Assembly: GCF_001905465.1 (NCBI RefSeq) | Contig: NZ_LISX01000002.1 | Location: 1-64,000, forward strand | From: Kitasatospora sp. CB01950 | GTDB taxonomy: Bacteria; Actinomycetota; Actinomycetes; Streptomycetales; Streptomycetaceae | DNA: 64,000 nucleotides | Direction: 5' to 3' | Part shown: positions 36,506 through 46,199 of the stretch, one piece after another | How the letters are laid out: the number at the start of each line of letters is the position of its first letter | Position numbering within the stretch: the first letter of the stretch is position 1 | Position numbers and translations under genes: made by a program | The notes under the pieces: generated by a model | The model's input: only the letters and a program-made list of their open reading frames with translations | The model's database searches: none | What the model was told of the DNA's origin: nothing

Positions 36506-38170
36506 TCACCGGGGGTGGCGGCCCGGCGGAAGTGCCTCCACGGCGTCCTCCGGCCGGGCGACGCACCACCGTTCCCCTGTCAGTTCCAGCGACGGAACCG
36601 AGCCGTGGTCGGGGCGAAGGCGCACCAGTCGGGCGGCGAGGAAGTGGCGAGAGCCCCGCGGCGGCACCGGAAAACCGAGCGCGGCAGTGATCTCGTGGAA
36701 GCGCTCGTTGAAAGGGGTCAGCACGATGATCCCTTCCGCCGCGAGCCGCTCGGCGGCGTCGTGCACTCGACTCCCAATGGACTCTGTACGGGCGATCGCC
36801 TGCACGGTCCGTCGGTCGATCGGCCGGAGTTGGACCATGCGGAACAGCCGGCCCAGCTGATCCTTGGGCAGACCTGCGGCGCTGATCGAACGACGTTCCT
36901 CCGCCGTCATGGAGCCCAGGACGTTCGGCCCCAGCTCGACCCGGTGGTGCAGCCAGTGGATCTCCGACGGGCCGGCCAGGTTCCGCGGAGTGGCGCGCAC
37001 CACCCCGATCCGCCACCAACCGGCCGCTTCGTTGACCTCGACCAGCAGGAAGAGGCCGTCCGACTCGTCGGGCGCGACAGTCCATGCCGGGGCCAGGGCG
37101 AACCGGAAGCGCACCTGCCGACCGGCGACGAGGAGTCCCGAGGACGGTCCGTCCGGAAGGTTCAACGCGTGTTGGAGGTGGTTCGCCACGATCGCCGTCA
37201 GCGAGGCGAGCTCGACGGCGGGAAGCTGGTCGAGCCGGACCCGCCCCGTCCGTGCCGCGTCGACCACCTGGTCCATGGCGCGCGTGACGGCAGTCACGAT
37301 TCGTCTGCCCAACACATCACGCCGCTGGATCTCGGCGATGACCTCGCCGAGGTCCTCGTCGTCGCCGCGGTACGGAGCGGACGCTGCGGCGGTCGGTGCC
37401 GCGTCGGCGCGCAGCAGTCGTCCGTCCGATTCGTCGCCCGCTCCCTCCTCGGCCGCCTCCAGCCGGTTCTCCAGCTCGACGCAGCGCCGCTCGGCCTCCG
37501 CCGCACGCGATTCGGTGTCCGCCAGCTCGCCTCTCAGCTTCTCCAGCACGGCGCGAAGTTGGTCACGTTCCTCGCGCAGGGTCTCGAAACTCTCCGACCG
37601 TTGGGCGAGTTCGGCGCGGTGGGTGATCCGGTCGGCGGTGGCGGAGGTTTCGACGGCGCGGATCTTGGCGTCCCGGTCCTCGATCTGCTGCTTCGCCGCG
37701 ATCACCATGTCGCGCAGCAGGCGGGTTTCCTGCTGGAGCATCCCGTTCTGCCGTTCGGCGTCGGCGAGTTCGTCGCGCAGGCCTTGCAGCCGGGCGCCCT
37801 TGGGGCTGGCGACCTGCAGGGCCGCACGGTGCAGGCCGCGCACCAACGAGCACACTGCCGGGGCGAGTTCGGCGCCGAGGGCCCGGTCGCCGTCGGCGAT
37901 CAGTTGGTCGACGAAGTCGGCCGGCGGGACTGCGTGTCCGCTGAAGAAGCGTGAGAGCGACGAGCGGTCCCAGGTCACCCTGGCCGCGTAGCGGGTCAGC
38001 GAGATGCCGAGGCGCTGGGCCAGTTGGCGCAGGGCGAGGGCGAGTTGGTAGCGCTCCTCGCCGATGGCAGCGCGGTCGAGGTCCTTCTGGAAGACCATCG
38101 TGCGCGGCCCGCCGGGCAGTGGCAGCAACTCGCCCACCACGGTCTCGGGCCGGCCGTCGTACTGCTCCAC
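36506..38170 (-). CDS. XRE-like/coiled-coil protein with catalytically dead NaeI endonuclease fold
   Basis: The 554-residue protein has three parts. Residues 25-85 are XRE-like helices (LRQLAQRLGISLTRYAARV, then WDRSSLSRFF). Residues about 110-245 form a long coiled coil. From about 270 to the end it follows the restriction enzyme NaeI, both the nuclease half and the CAP-like Topo half (RLFRMVQLRPIDRRTVQAIA, AAEGIIVLTPFNERF, ALGFPVPPRG). From memory NaeI's active site has Glu, Asp and a D-x-K motif (VDCKF); here the equivalents read IVANH, SSGLL and VRFRF, so all are lost. It is likely a DNA-binding regulator. GTG 38170 has GGGAG upstream; a TTG at 38239 is the alternative. Confidence 0.8.
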   Translation of the reverse strand: MEQYDGRPETVVGELLPLPGGPRTMVFQKDLDRAAIGEERYQLALALRQLAQRLGISLTRYAARVTWDRSSLSRFFSGHAVPPADFVDQLIADGDRALGAELAPAVCSLVRGLHRAALQVASPKGARLQGLRDELADAERQNGMLQQETRLLRDMVIAAKQQIEDRDAKIRAVETSATADRITHRAELAQRSESFETLREERDQLRAVLEKLRGELADTESRAAEAERRCVELENRLEAAEEGAGDESDGRLLRADAAPTAAASAPYRGDDEDLGEVIAEIQRRDVLGRRIVTAVTRAMDQVVDAARTGRVRLDQLPAVELASLTAIVANHLQHALNLPDGPSSGLLVAGRQVRFRFALAPAWTVAPDESDGLFLLVEVNEAAGWWRIGVVRATPRNLAGPSEIHWLHHRVELGPNVLGSMTAEERRSISAAGLPKDQLGRLFRMVQLRPIDRRTVQAIARTESIGSRVHDAAERLAAEGIIVLTPFNERFHEITAALGFPVPPRGSRHFLAARLVRLRPDHGSVPSLELTGERWCVARPEDAVEALPPGRHPR

Positions 38171-38301
38171 CGTGCGTTTCTCCCACCGGGGCCGGGCGCA
38201 CCGTTGCAGAGAACTCGCAACGGTGTGCGCGTGCGGCAACGCTCTGCCGCCCGCAATGATCCAGACGGCAGATCACCGACTGGTCCTGGAGGGGAAATTC
38301 T

Positions 38302-38556
38302 ATGCCGCGACGCTCGTCGCCCCAGCCGTCTCTCGCCCGCGCAGCCACCGGAATCGGGCTGGTCGGCGGGTCGACCGGGCTGGGCGTGGTGGCCGGCGCG
38401 CCCTGGTGGGCGACTCTCGGCTGCCAGGGTGCGGCGCTCCTGGTGGCCGCCCTCCACCTGGTCTTCCCGCAGGACTCCGCGGATCGCCTCGAATGGTGGC
38501 GCCTGTGGTGGACTCGCGGGGCCGAGCCCGGGAACAACCCGGACTCGGCCCCGTGA
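38302..38556 (+). CDS. Small membrane protein divergent from the NaeI-like gene
   Basis: This 84-residue protein has two hydrophobic segments (residues 12-32, GIGLVGGSTGLGVVAGAPWW, and 37-55, LGCQGAALLVAALHLVF), then a Trp-rich amphipathic stretch (WWRLWWTR) and a short acidic end. An excellent ribosome site (GGAGGGG, 7 bp from ATG) supports it. Family unknown. Shared promoter region (131 bp) with the NaeI-like gene suggests a functional pair, perhaps a membrane effector or signal receiver. Its 3' end is inside a terminator hairpin. Confidence 0.7.
   Translation: MPRRSSPQPSLARAATGIGLVGGSTGLGVVAGAPWWATLGCQGAALLVAALHLVFPQDSADRLEWWRLWWTRGAEPGNNPDSAP
38517..38553. terminator. Hairpin overlapping the end of the small membrane gene
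   Basis: CGGGGCCGAG (38517-38526) pairs with CTCGGCCCCG (38544-38553) with an inner CCCGG/CCGGG pairing. It stands between the convergent membrane-protein gene and cstR copy 2. Confidence 0.7.
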
Positions 38557-38565
38557 CAACGTCGC

Positions 38566-40348
<1,783 letters not shown>

Positions 40349-40466
40349 CTCTGCGTCGGCAACGTCGGCCGGTCACGGCTGGAGGGTGGAGGTGCGGGCG
40401 CCGGTACGGCTCCGCGTGCGGGCGGGGCAGGCTGAGGGGACGCCGCCTCGGACCCGAGGCCCGCCG

Positions 40467-40570
40467 ATACCCCCATGGGTATTATTGCAGGCAGTTCCCG
40501 ACTGTAGCGGATGCCGGCCAATACGGGTGGGGGTATATGCTCGGTTCCAACGATATACCCCCTCCGGTAT
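40467..40570. promoter_or_regulatory. Three CstR-like operators in the divergent promoter region
   Basis: Sites: ATACCCCCATGGGTAT at 40467-40482, ATACGGGTGGGGGTAT at 40521-40536 (same motif on the other strand), and ATACCCCCTCCGGTAT at 40555-40570. Together with 38888-38903 they define a 16-bp motif with ATACCCCC on one side and GGTAT or GTAT on the other. They lie within the 313-bp region between the CstB-like gene and the rhodanese, so one repressor can control both directions. Confidence 0.85.
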
Positions 40571-40661
40571 CGTCCTCGGGGCGGTTCGCCGCCGCGAAGT
40601 ACCGCCGGACCCGTGTGCGCAGTCCACACGCACCACCCTCATCACCGCCCAGGAGGACCCC

Positions 40662-41039
40662 GTGGCCCTGTCCCACCAGCCGCCCGCTCCCGCGCAGATC
40701 GACCCCGCCGAGGCGCACCGTCTGGCCGCCGCCGGCGAGGCGCTGCTCTTGGACGTCCGCGAGCCCGCGGAGTACGCCGAGGTGCACGCGCCCGGCGCGG
40801 TCCTCGTCCCGCTCGGCAACATAAGCGCCTTCCCCGGCTTCGACGGCGGCCCGGCGGCCGGCACCGACGGCCCGCCGGTGCTCGCTCTCTGCCGCTCCGG
40901 GAACCGCTCGAAGGTCGCCACCGACCTGCTGAACGCACGCGGCATCCGGACGGTGAACGTGGTCGGCGGGATGATCGCCTGGCTGCAGGCGGGGCTGCCG
41001 TCCCACCAGGGCGAGTGTTCCTGCGGCGCCGCGATATGA
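40662..41039 (+). CDS. Single-domain rhodanese
   Basis: The 125-residue sulfurtransferase shows ALLLDVREPAEYAEVHAPGAVLVPLG (CDC25-like start), the active-site loop LCRSGNRSKVAT with Cys near residue 78, and VVGGMIAWLQAGLP. A C-terminal CSCG motif adds two more cysteines, which may bind metal or relay sulfur. GTG start behind AGGAGG (40651-40656). Stop overlaps the TauE ATG. It would trap sulfane sulfur for the neighbouring persulfide pathway. Confidence 0.92.
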   Translation: MALSHQPPAPAQIDPAEAHRLAAAGEALLLDVREPAEYAEVHAPGAVLVPLGNISAFPGFDGGPAAGTDGPPVLALCRSGNRSKVATDLLNARGIRTVNVVGGMIAWLQAGLPSHQGECSCGAAI

Positions 41040-42004
41040 CCGCCGTCATCCTTGCCCTGATCGCCGGTGCGGTGGTCGGGCTGGCCCTCGGCGGGCTCGG
41101 CGGCGGCGGCAGCATGCTGGCCGTACCCGCGCTGATCTACCTGCTCGGGCTGACGCCCGGCACCGCGACCACCGCCAGCCTGCTGATCGTCGCCGTGACC
41201 TCCCTCACCGGACTGGTCGCGCACGCCCGGGCCGGCCGCGTCCGCTGGCGCAGCGGCCTGCTGTTCGGCGCCGCCGGACTCCCGTTCGCCGCCCTCGGCG
41301 GCGCGCTCTCCCGGCACCTTCCCGGGCCGGCGCTGACCGCCGCGTTCGCCCTGCTCGCCGGCCTGGCTGCCTGGCGGATGCTGTCCGCCGGACGCAAGAC
41401 CGCCCCCCGCGCAGCCGCCGCGCAGGCGTCGATTCCGGCCCAGAGCCGGGCATCGGCGCCGGACCGCGCCCGGGCGCTCGCGCTCCCCGACGGGACGTCC
41501 GTGCACGGCACGGAAGCGGAGCCGGGGACGGAAACGGGAGCCGAACCGGAAACGGAAAACGCTTTCCCGTTGCCCGCCGAGCACGCCCGGCAGCCCGAGT
41601 CCGACACCGAGACCGACGCCACCTCCGCTCCCGTTCCCGCGTCCGCGCGCCGCTCCGCGCTGGCGGGTGCCGGCCTGGGTGCGGCGACCGGCGTGCTGGG
41701 CGTCGGCGGCGGGTTCCTCGCGGTGCCCGCGCTGGTGTCCTTCCTGGCGTTCTCGATGGCGGACGCGATCGGCACCAGCCTGCTGGTGATCACCCTCAAC
41801 TCGCTGTCCGCGCTGCTGCCCCGGCTCGGCGGTGCCGCCGACATCCCGTGGGCGGTGGTCGGCCCGTTCGCAGCCGCGGCGATCCTCGGCGCGTGGGACG
41901 GCAAGCGGCTGGCGTCGAAGCTGTCCGGCCGCACCCTGCAGCGGATCTTCGCGACCGCGCTGCTCGCGGTGGCCGCCCTGATGCTGGTGGACGCGGTGCT
42001 CTGA
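41036..42004 (+). CDS. TauE/SafE-family sulfite/sulfur-anion exporter
   Basis: The 322-residue membrane protein of the TauE/SafE family has two homologous halves, each opening with a Gly-rich helix: GAVVGLALGGLGGGGSMLAVPAL (residue 10) and GAGLGAATGVLGVGGGFLAVPAL (near 217). A hydrophilic loop of about 75 residues, rich in Glu, Thr, Pro and Ala, joins the halves (about 120-200), longer than usual. It probably exports sulfite or thiosulfate generated by the persulfide enzymes. ATG overlaps the rhodanese stop (ATGA). Confidence 0.92.
   Translation: MTAVILALIAGAVVGLALGGLGGGGSMLAVPALIYLLGLTPGTATTASLLIVAVTSLTGLVAHARAGRVRWRSGLLFGAAGLPFAALGGALSRHLPGPALTAAFALLAGLAAWRMLSAGRKTAPRAAAAQASIPAQSRASAPDRARALALPDGTSVHGTEAEPGTETGAEPETENAFPLPAEHARQPESDTETDATSAPVPASARRSALAGAGLGAATGVLGVGGGFLAVPALVSFLAFSMADAIGTSLLVITLNSLSALLPRLGGAADIPWAVVGPFAAAAILGAWDGKRLASKLSGRTLQRIFATALLAVAALMLVDAVL
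41554..41567. other. GGAAAACGCTTTCC site inside the TauE gene
   Basis: A one-mismatch copy of the LacI-type operator in the region coding the long hydrophilic loop. Same 14-mer as at 47371. Probably not a regulatory site of this gene. Confidence 0.3.
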
Positions 42005-42126
42005 CCGGCCCGCGCCACCTGCCGGAGCCCTCGCAGTCCCACCTGCGTTCTCCGGTACCGTTCCACTCCCCCGCCCGGCGGCGATCCGCACGCCGGGTCA
42101 CTCCTGCCCGAAAGGCCCCACACCAC

Positions 42127-42699
42127 ATGACCACGCCCCTGACCGTCGACCAGCTCCAGCCCAGGCTTCAGCAGCTGACCGTCATCGACGTGCGGTCGCC
42201 CGGCGAGTTCGCCGGCGGCCACATTCCCGGTGCCCACAACGTGCCGCTCGACCAGCTGTCGCAGGCGCTGCCCGCGCTGCGCGCCGCCGCCGAGCGCGGC
42301 GAGCTGGCGATCACCTGCGCCTCGGGCGCCCGAGCCGGCAACGCGTGCGAGCAGCTGTCCGCCGCCGGCATCCAGGCGCTGCTGATCTCCGGCGGCACCG
42401 CGGCCTGGGCCGCCGACGGCAAGCAGCTGGACAAGGTGCCGGGCGAGAAGGTCCGCTGGGCGATGGACCGCCAGGTCCGGATGGTCGCGGGTTCGCTGGT
42501 GCTGGCCGGCGTGGTGATCGACCTGGCCGTGCCGGGCGTGCGCTGGGTGTCGGCCGCGGTGGGCGCGGGCCTGCTGTTCTCGGCGGCCACCAACAGCTGC
42601 GCGATGGGCGCGATGCTCGGCAAGCTGCCGTACAACCGTCCGCGCAACTCGGGCGCCGCGTTCCAGGCCACGCTGGCCGCCCTGCACGGCGGCAAGTGA
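42127..42699 (+). CDS. Rhodanese with C-terminal membrane DUF2892 domain
   Basis: The 190-residue protein has a rhodanese domain in residues 1-105 (VIDVRSPGEFAGGHIPGAHNVPL, active loop ITCASGARAGNACEQL with Cys near 64) and a C-terminal two-helix DUF2892 membrane anchor (residues 115-160, QVRMVAGSLVLAGVVIDLAV). This fusion is recurrent in sulfur-stress operons, and it places sulfur transfer at the membrane beside the TauE exporter. It is 122 bp downstream of TauE, with a good ATG but no own CstR box that I see. Confidence 0.92.
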   Translation: MTTPLTVDQLQPRLQQLTVIDVRSPGEFAGGHIPGAHNVPLDQLSQALPALRAAAERGELAITCASGARAGNACEQLSAAGIQALLISGGTAAWAADGKQLDKVPGEKVRWAMDRQVRMVAGSLVLAGVVIDLAVPGVRWVSAAVGAGLLFSAATNSCAMGAMLGKLPYNRPRNSGAAFQATLAALHGGK

Positions 42700-42774
42700 C
42701 CTACGGGTCGGCGACTGCCGAAGCCGGCGGCGTCCGCCCTGGACGTCGGCCCGTGCCCGGCGGTGAGTGAACTC

Positions 42775-42819
42775 GGCCCTCGGCGCCGCCCGTTGTCGTC
42801 ACGGGCGGCGCCGAGGGCC
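42775..42819. terminator. Strong bidirectional hairpin
   Basis: An 18-bp perfect stem (42775-42792 with 42802-42819) around a 9-base loop lies between the rhodanese stop and the convergent small membrane gene. Confidence 0.85.
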
Positions 42820-42847
42820 TACGCGTCTCGTCGTCCGCCGGCCGTGG

Positions 42848-43087
42848 TCAGCGGCCGGTCGGGGTGCAGGAGCCCGCGGCGGGCGCCGCCGGAGCGGCGG
42901 GTGTCGCGGGTACTGCGGGTGCGGCGGTGTCGTGGTGTCCGGCCAGCCAGAAGCCGATCAGCAGGCCGGCAGTGCCAACCACCTTGTGGCGGTTGCGCTT
43001 CCACCACGAGGGTGTACCGGCGGCCATGAACCGTAGCTGGGTGAACTCCGGATGTTCGCGGGGCGGGGTGTCTTTGAACAGTCCCAT
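42848..43087 (-). CDS. Small membrane protein, function unknown
   Basis: This 79-residue protein starts MGLFKDTPPREHPEFTQLRF, then has one hydrophobic helix (residues 35-50, VVGTAGLLIGFWLAG) and an Ala/Pro-rich tail ending SCTPTGR. It is recognisable as a single-pass peptide, but I cannot place the family. ATG 43087 is preferred over an earlier in-frame start without ribosome site. A terminator is shared with the rhodanese on the other strand. Confidence 0.55.
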   Translation of the reverse strand: MGLFKDTPPREHPEFTQLRFMAAGTPSWWKRNRHKVVGTAGLLIGFWLAGHHDTAAPAVPATPAAPAAPAAGSCTPTGR

Positions 43088-43303
43088 CGCGGATGATCCT
43101 CCTCTCGCGTCGGGGAGGTCATGACCATACGTGGGGAGCACACGGGCCGCAGGTGATTAATCCCGTATCCGGGCTCCACGCGCGCCCCTCGCGCCCCCTC
43201 CCGCCCACTGCGCCGTCGTCCCGCGTGCCGCCGCCCCGCAAACCGTCACCGCGCGTGCCGCCGTCCCGCGCGCAGTCACTCTCGCGCCGTCACCAGTGCG
43301 CCG

Positions 43304-44134
43304 TCACCAGTGCGCGGGCCGGGCGAGTCCGGGGCCGATGCGGGTGGTGGAGTCGCCCTTGGCGGCGTTGAGTTGGGACTGCGTCAGGAACAGCGCGCCG
43401 GTCAGGTCCGCGCCCCGCAGGTCGGCGTCGCGCAGGTCCGCACCGATCAGGTCGGCACTGCGCAGGTCCGCGCCGGACAGGTCGGCGGCGATCAGATAGG
43501 CGCCGCGCAGATTGGCCCCACGCAGGTCGGTACCCTTCAGCCGGGCACCGATCAGGTCCGCGCCGCGGTGGTTGCGCTTCTTTCCGGGCAGCGCGTTGCG
43601 GGTCAACTCGCTGGCCCGCAGCAGGAGTTCGCTGGTCTCGGCGCGGATCGCGGGGACGTCGGCGGCGATCAGGGCGGCGGCGTCCCGGCGGGTCAGCTCG
43701 TCGATCGCGTCACTCGCGCGGCGCAGCTCGGCGTGTACGGGGCGGGCCCGGGGGAGCTCCAGCGCTTCGGTCAAGTACCAGAGCAGTTCGTGGAGTTGGC
43801 GCACCACGGGGAATGCGTCGAACATCTGCCGGGCGGTGTCGGGGTCCTCGCGCCAGCTGCGTCCGTCGAAGGTGTGCTGGGAGATCTTCTGGCCGGCGCC
43901 GAAGCAGTCGAAGACGGTACAGCCCTGGTAGCCGCGGTCGCGGAGCTTGACGTGGATTCCGCAGCGGTAGTCGGCGTCGAGGTTGCGGCAGGGGGTGCCG
44001 GCGTTCTTGTTGGCGGCGAAGTCGGCGGACTTGGCGAAGGGCAGGGCGACGCAGCACAGCCCGAAGCAGGAGGAGCAGTCGGCGAGCAGGTCGAGGCGAC
44101 GGCCGGTCGGGGCGGGGTCTTGCTGGTCGGTCAC
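43304..44134 (-). CDS. Pentapeptide-repeat protein with N-terminal Cys-rich region
   Basis: The 276-residue protein begins with a cysteine-rich segment ([49 protein letters not shown]; residues 18-78). A helical linker follows and then pentapeptide repeats from about 190 to 255 ([20 protein letters not shown] and similar A(D/N)LxG units), forming a right-handed beta helix. Proteins of this type are common in Streptomyces; the Cys part may bind a metal, while the repeats can mimic DNA or act as a scaffold. GTG start at 44134. Confidence 0.9.
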   Translation of the reverse strand: MTDQQDPAPTGRRLDLLADCSSCFGLCCVALPFAKSADFAANKNAGTPCRNLDADYRCGIHVKLRDRGYQGCTVFDCFGAGQKISQHTFDGRSWREDPDTARQMFDAFPVVRQLHELLWYLTEALELPRARPVHAELRRASDAIDELTRRDAAALIAADVPAIRAETSELLLRASELTRNALPGKKRNHRGADLIGARLKGTDLRGANLRGAYLIAADLSGADLRSADLIGADLRDADLRGADLTGALFLTQSQLNAAKGDSTTRIGPGLARPAHW

Positions 44135-44403
44135 GGTGCGGAGTCTCCTGCGGGCGGGGGCGGGGGGCCTGTTAAGAGTCCATTGTCCCTTGACGCGCAG
44201 GCGACTCCGTCCCGGGGGTGAATCGGTCCCGGGGGCGGCGAGGCCGGCGGCCGCCCGGAGGTACGGGGGCCCGAGTCAGTCGTGTCATCCCTCGTGGGAC
44301 GTCCGCGCGTCGCCGCTGTCCGGGCGGCCGGGGGCGGCACAGTGGTGGCTGGCGCGCCCGGGCCGGGCGCGGTGGCGGCCGGCAGGGCGGCGGGAGGAGC
44401 AGC

Positions 44404-44826
44404 GTGGGCATCACCGGCGACTGGTACAGCGAACTGGGTTCGCACATGCGGTTGGTGGCGGGTCCGGACGGGTCGGTCACGGGCACGTACGTGTCGGCGA
44501 CGGGCCGGGCGAGCGGCGCGTATCCGCTGGTGGGACGTCTGGTGGCGCCGACGCAGGCCGGGCACGGGACGGCGGTGGGCTGGACGGTGGCGTGGCACAA
44601 CGAGCGCGGCGACGCGGGTTCGGTGACGTCGTGGAGCGGCCAGTACCAGCAGAACGGCGCGGAGTGGATCTCGGCGGCCTGGCTGTTGACGCGCTCCGCA
44701 GAGGCCCCGGACGAGTGGGAGTCGACGGTGGTCGGGCACGACCTGTTCACCCGGCAGGAGCCCGATCCGGCCCGTCTCGAGGAGGTGCGGCGGTTGGCGC
44801 GTCCACTGCCGCACCCGGTGCCCTGA
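44404..44826 (+). CDS. Streptavidin/avidin-family biotin-binding protein without signal peptide
   Basis: The 140-residue protein follows streptavidin through all eight strands: GITGDWYSELGSHM, GTYVSATG, GWTVAWHNERG, SVTSWSGQYQQ, AWLLTRS and EWESTVVGHDLFT. From memory of streptavidin, the biotin contacts Ser27, Tyr43, Ser45, Trp79, Ser88, Thr90, Trp92, Trp108, Trp120 and Asp128 are all matched; only Asn23 is replaced by Ser. The GTG has GGAGG six bases upstream and gives no signal peptide, so the product may stay in the cytoplasm. A C-terminal 20 residues (ARLEEVRRLARPLPHP) is helical or disordered. Confidence 0.88.
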   Translation: MGITGDWYSELGSHMRLVAGPDGSVTGTYVSATGRASGAYPLVGRLVAPTQAGHGTAVGWTVAWHNERGDAGSVTSWSGQYQQNGAEWISAAWLLTRSAEAPDEWESTVVGHDLFTRQEPDPARLEEVRRLARPLPHPVP

Positions 44827-44838
44827 GCGAATGCCTGT

Positions 44839-44874
44839 GCCCGCCCCGCCCCGGTCTCCCGGGGCGGGGCGGGC
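44839..44874. terminator. Hairpin terminator after the avidin gene
   Basis: A 16-bp perfect stem (44839-44854 with 44859-44874) around TCTC, 13 bp past the stop. Confidence 0.85.
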
Positions 44875-44888
44875 TGGTGGCCGGCGGG

Positions 44889-45858
44889 CTACGGCGTGGG
44901 CGCGGGCACGCCGGTGGCGGTGAGCTCTGCGGCGCCGGTCCACGGCCCGCGGTTGCCGGCTTCGCCCGGCGCCCTCAGCCGTAGGTAACGTCCGCTCTTC
45001 GCCGGGAAGTTGACGGGTTTGGCGGTGGGGGTGTCGGCGAACATCCCGGTGGCGACGGGGCTGCCCCAGGTGCTGGTGCCGTCGGAGATGTAGATCTCGT
45101 AGGTGCCGATGCGGCCGTTGACTCCGCCGTCCCTGCGGGGCAGGCAGGTGAGGCTGTCGACGCTGTAGCGGGCGCCGAGGTCGATCCGGATCTCGTGCGG
45201 CAGCGGGGTGGCGGTGGTGGACCACCGGGTGCGCCAGAGGGTGCCGCTGCTGCCGTCGATGGCGTTGGCGGCGGCCCCGTTCTCCGTCACGGTCTTCTGG
45301 CTGTCGGCCGAGACGACCTTCCAATTGGCCTGTGGGATAGGCCAGTTCGCGGCGACGGGGGTGCCGGTGGACAGGGTGAGGCCGGTGGCGGTGACGTTGA
45401 AGGCGCTGGTGACGGCACGGTTGCCGGCCTTGATCCAGAGGACACCGGCCCGGTCGGCGGGGTCGAAGTACCAGCCGGTGTTCGCGGCGTCGTACGCGGC
45501 CTTGCCGGTCGGCTTGGCGAGTGCGGCCGTCCCGACCGTGAAGCTGCTCGGCGCGGCGGCCTCTTGCACGGTGAATTCGTAGTCTCGAGCCGCGAGTTGG
45601 CCGTTGTAGCTGCCGTTGGGCGCGGGCCAGTTGGATCCGGGCGGCGGCCCCGCCGGAGGTGGTGACCGTGAAGGTGTCGCCGGAGCGGGTGACGCCGGTG
45701 GCGTTGCCGGCGGTGGTGGCGCGGGCGGCGGTGGTGGCGCGGGCGGCGTCGGCCGGGCCGGCCACGGCGGCCAGTGTCGCCGGCATCAGCGTGGTCGCGG
45801 TGGATCGCCGGGCGGGCGCGTCCGGGTCTGTGCGGTGAGGTCCGTGGGGCGGGGCGCA
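44889..45858 (-). pseudogene. Frameshifted remnant of a secreted glycosidase with F5/8 (discoidin) domain
   Basis: A strong AGGAGG and ATG (45858) start a leader, but the signal-like part TLMPATLAAVAGPADAA is in another frame. That frame gives GNATGVTRSGDTFTVTTSGG, and then near 45640 the frame shifts again to give NGSYNGQLAARDYEFTVQEA, TGWYFDPADRAGVLWIKAG and a C-terminal discoidin-like half (NAIDGSSGTLWRTRWSTTAT, RIDLGARYSVDSLTCLPR) ending at 44889. The pieces recall N- and C-terminal parts of GH31-type secreted glycosidases with the catalytic barrel missing. Two frameshifts and an internal deletion are the best explanation. Confidence 0.6.
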
Positions 45859-46199
45859 TCGGGATTCCTCCTGAGCGGGCGGACGGACAGTGGGCGGTGC
45901 GGGCCGGACCCGCGGGGTGCTGGAGGTCCGCCAAGTCATCTGCAGGAACTTGTGGTTGAACGTCGGAGTCGATCCCGCGAGCTGACCTGCACACATCGCA
46001 GCCGCAAGCGCGCCATGGCGTCGAGCATTCGTTCAAGCCTCGTTCCGCGCAGTTTTGTGCACAGTGCGCAGCCCGTTTGCGCGAACCGTCCGGGTCACGG
46101 CCGGGCCCGTCGGCCGGTGTGCGGAAATGGCGGCAGACGTTCGCCTGCGCGAAAGATCCCTTTGTCCGGGCGCATGCCCGGCTTGGCCACAACGTTGGC
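45859..46199. other. Intergenic region upstream of the GT4 gene
   Basis: These 341 bp carry the start region of the glycosidase remnant on one side and the promoter of the GT4 gene on the other. An in-frame upstream extension of the GT4 ORF (from 46077) is not supported. I see no further gene or clear operator. Confidence 0.4.

Noticed and set aside
36506..38170. Active restriction-modification system
   Set aside because: The NaeI-like domain lacks every catalytic residue and no DNA methyltransferase gene occurs in the neighbourhood, so a functional restriction enzyme is unlikely.
44282..44626. Alternative frame giving an Ala/Gly-rich leader before the avidin gene
   Set aside because: It is hydrophobic like a weak signal peptide but out of frame with the avidin domain and lacks a proper cleavage region. 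I kept it only as a caveat.
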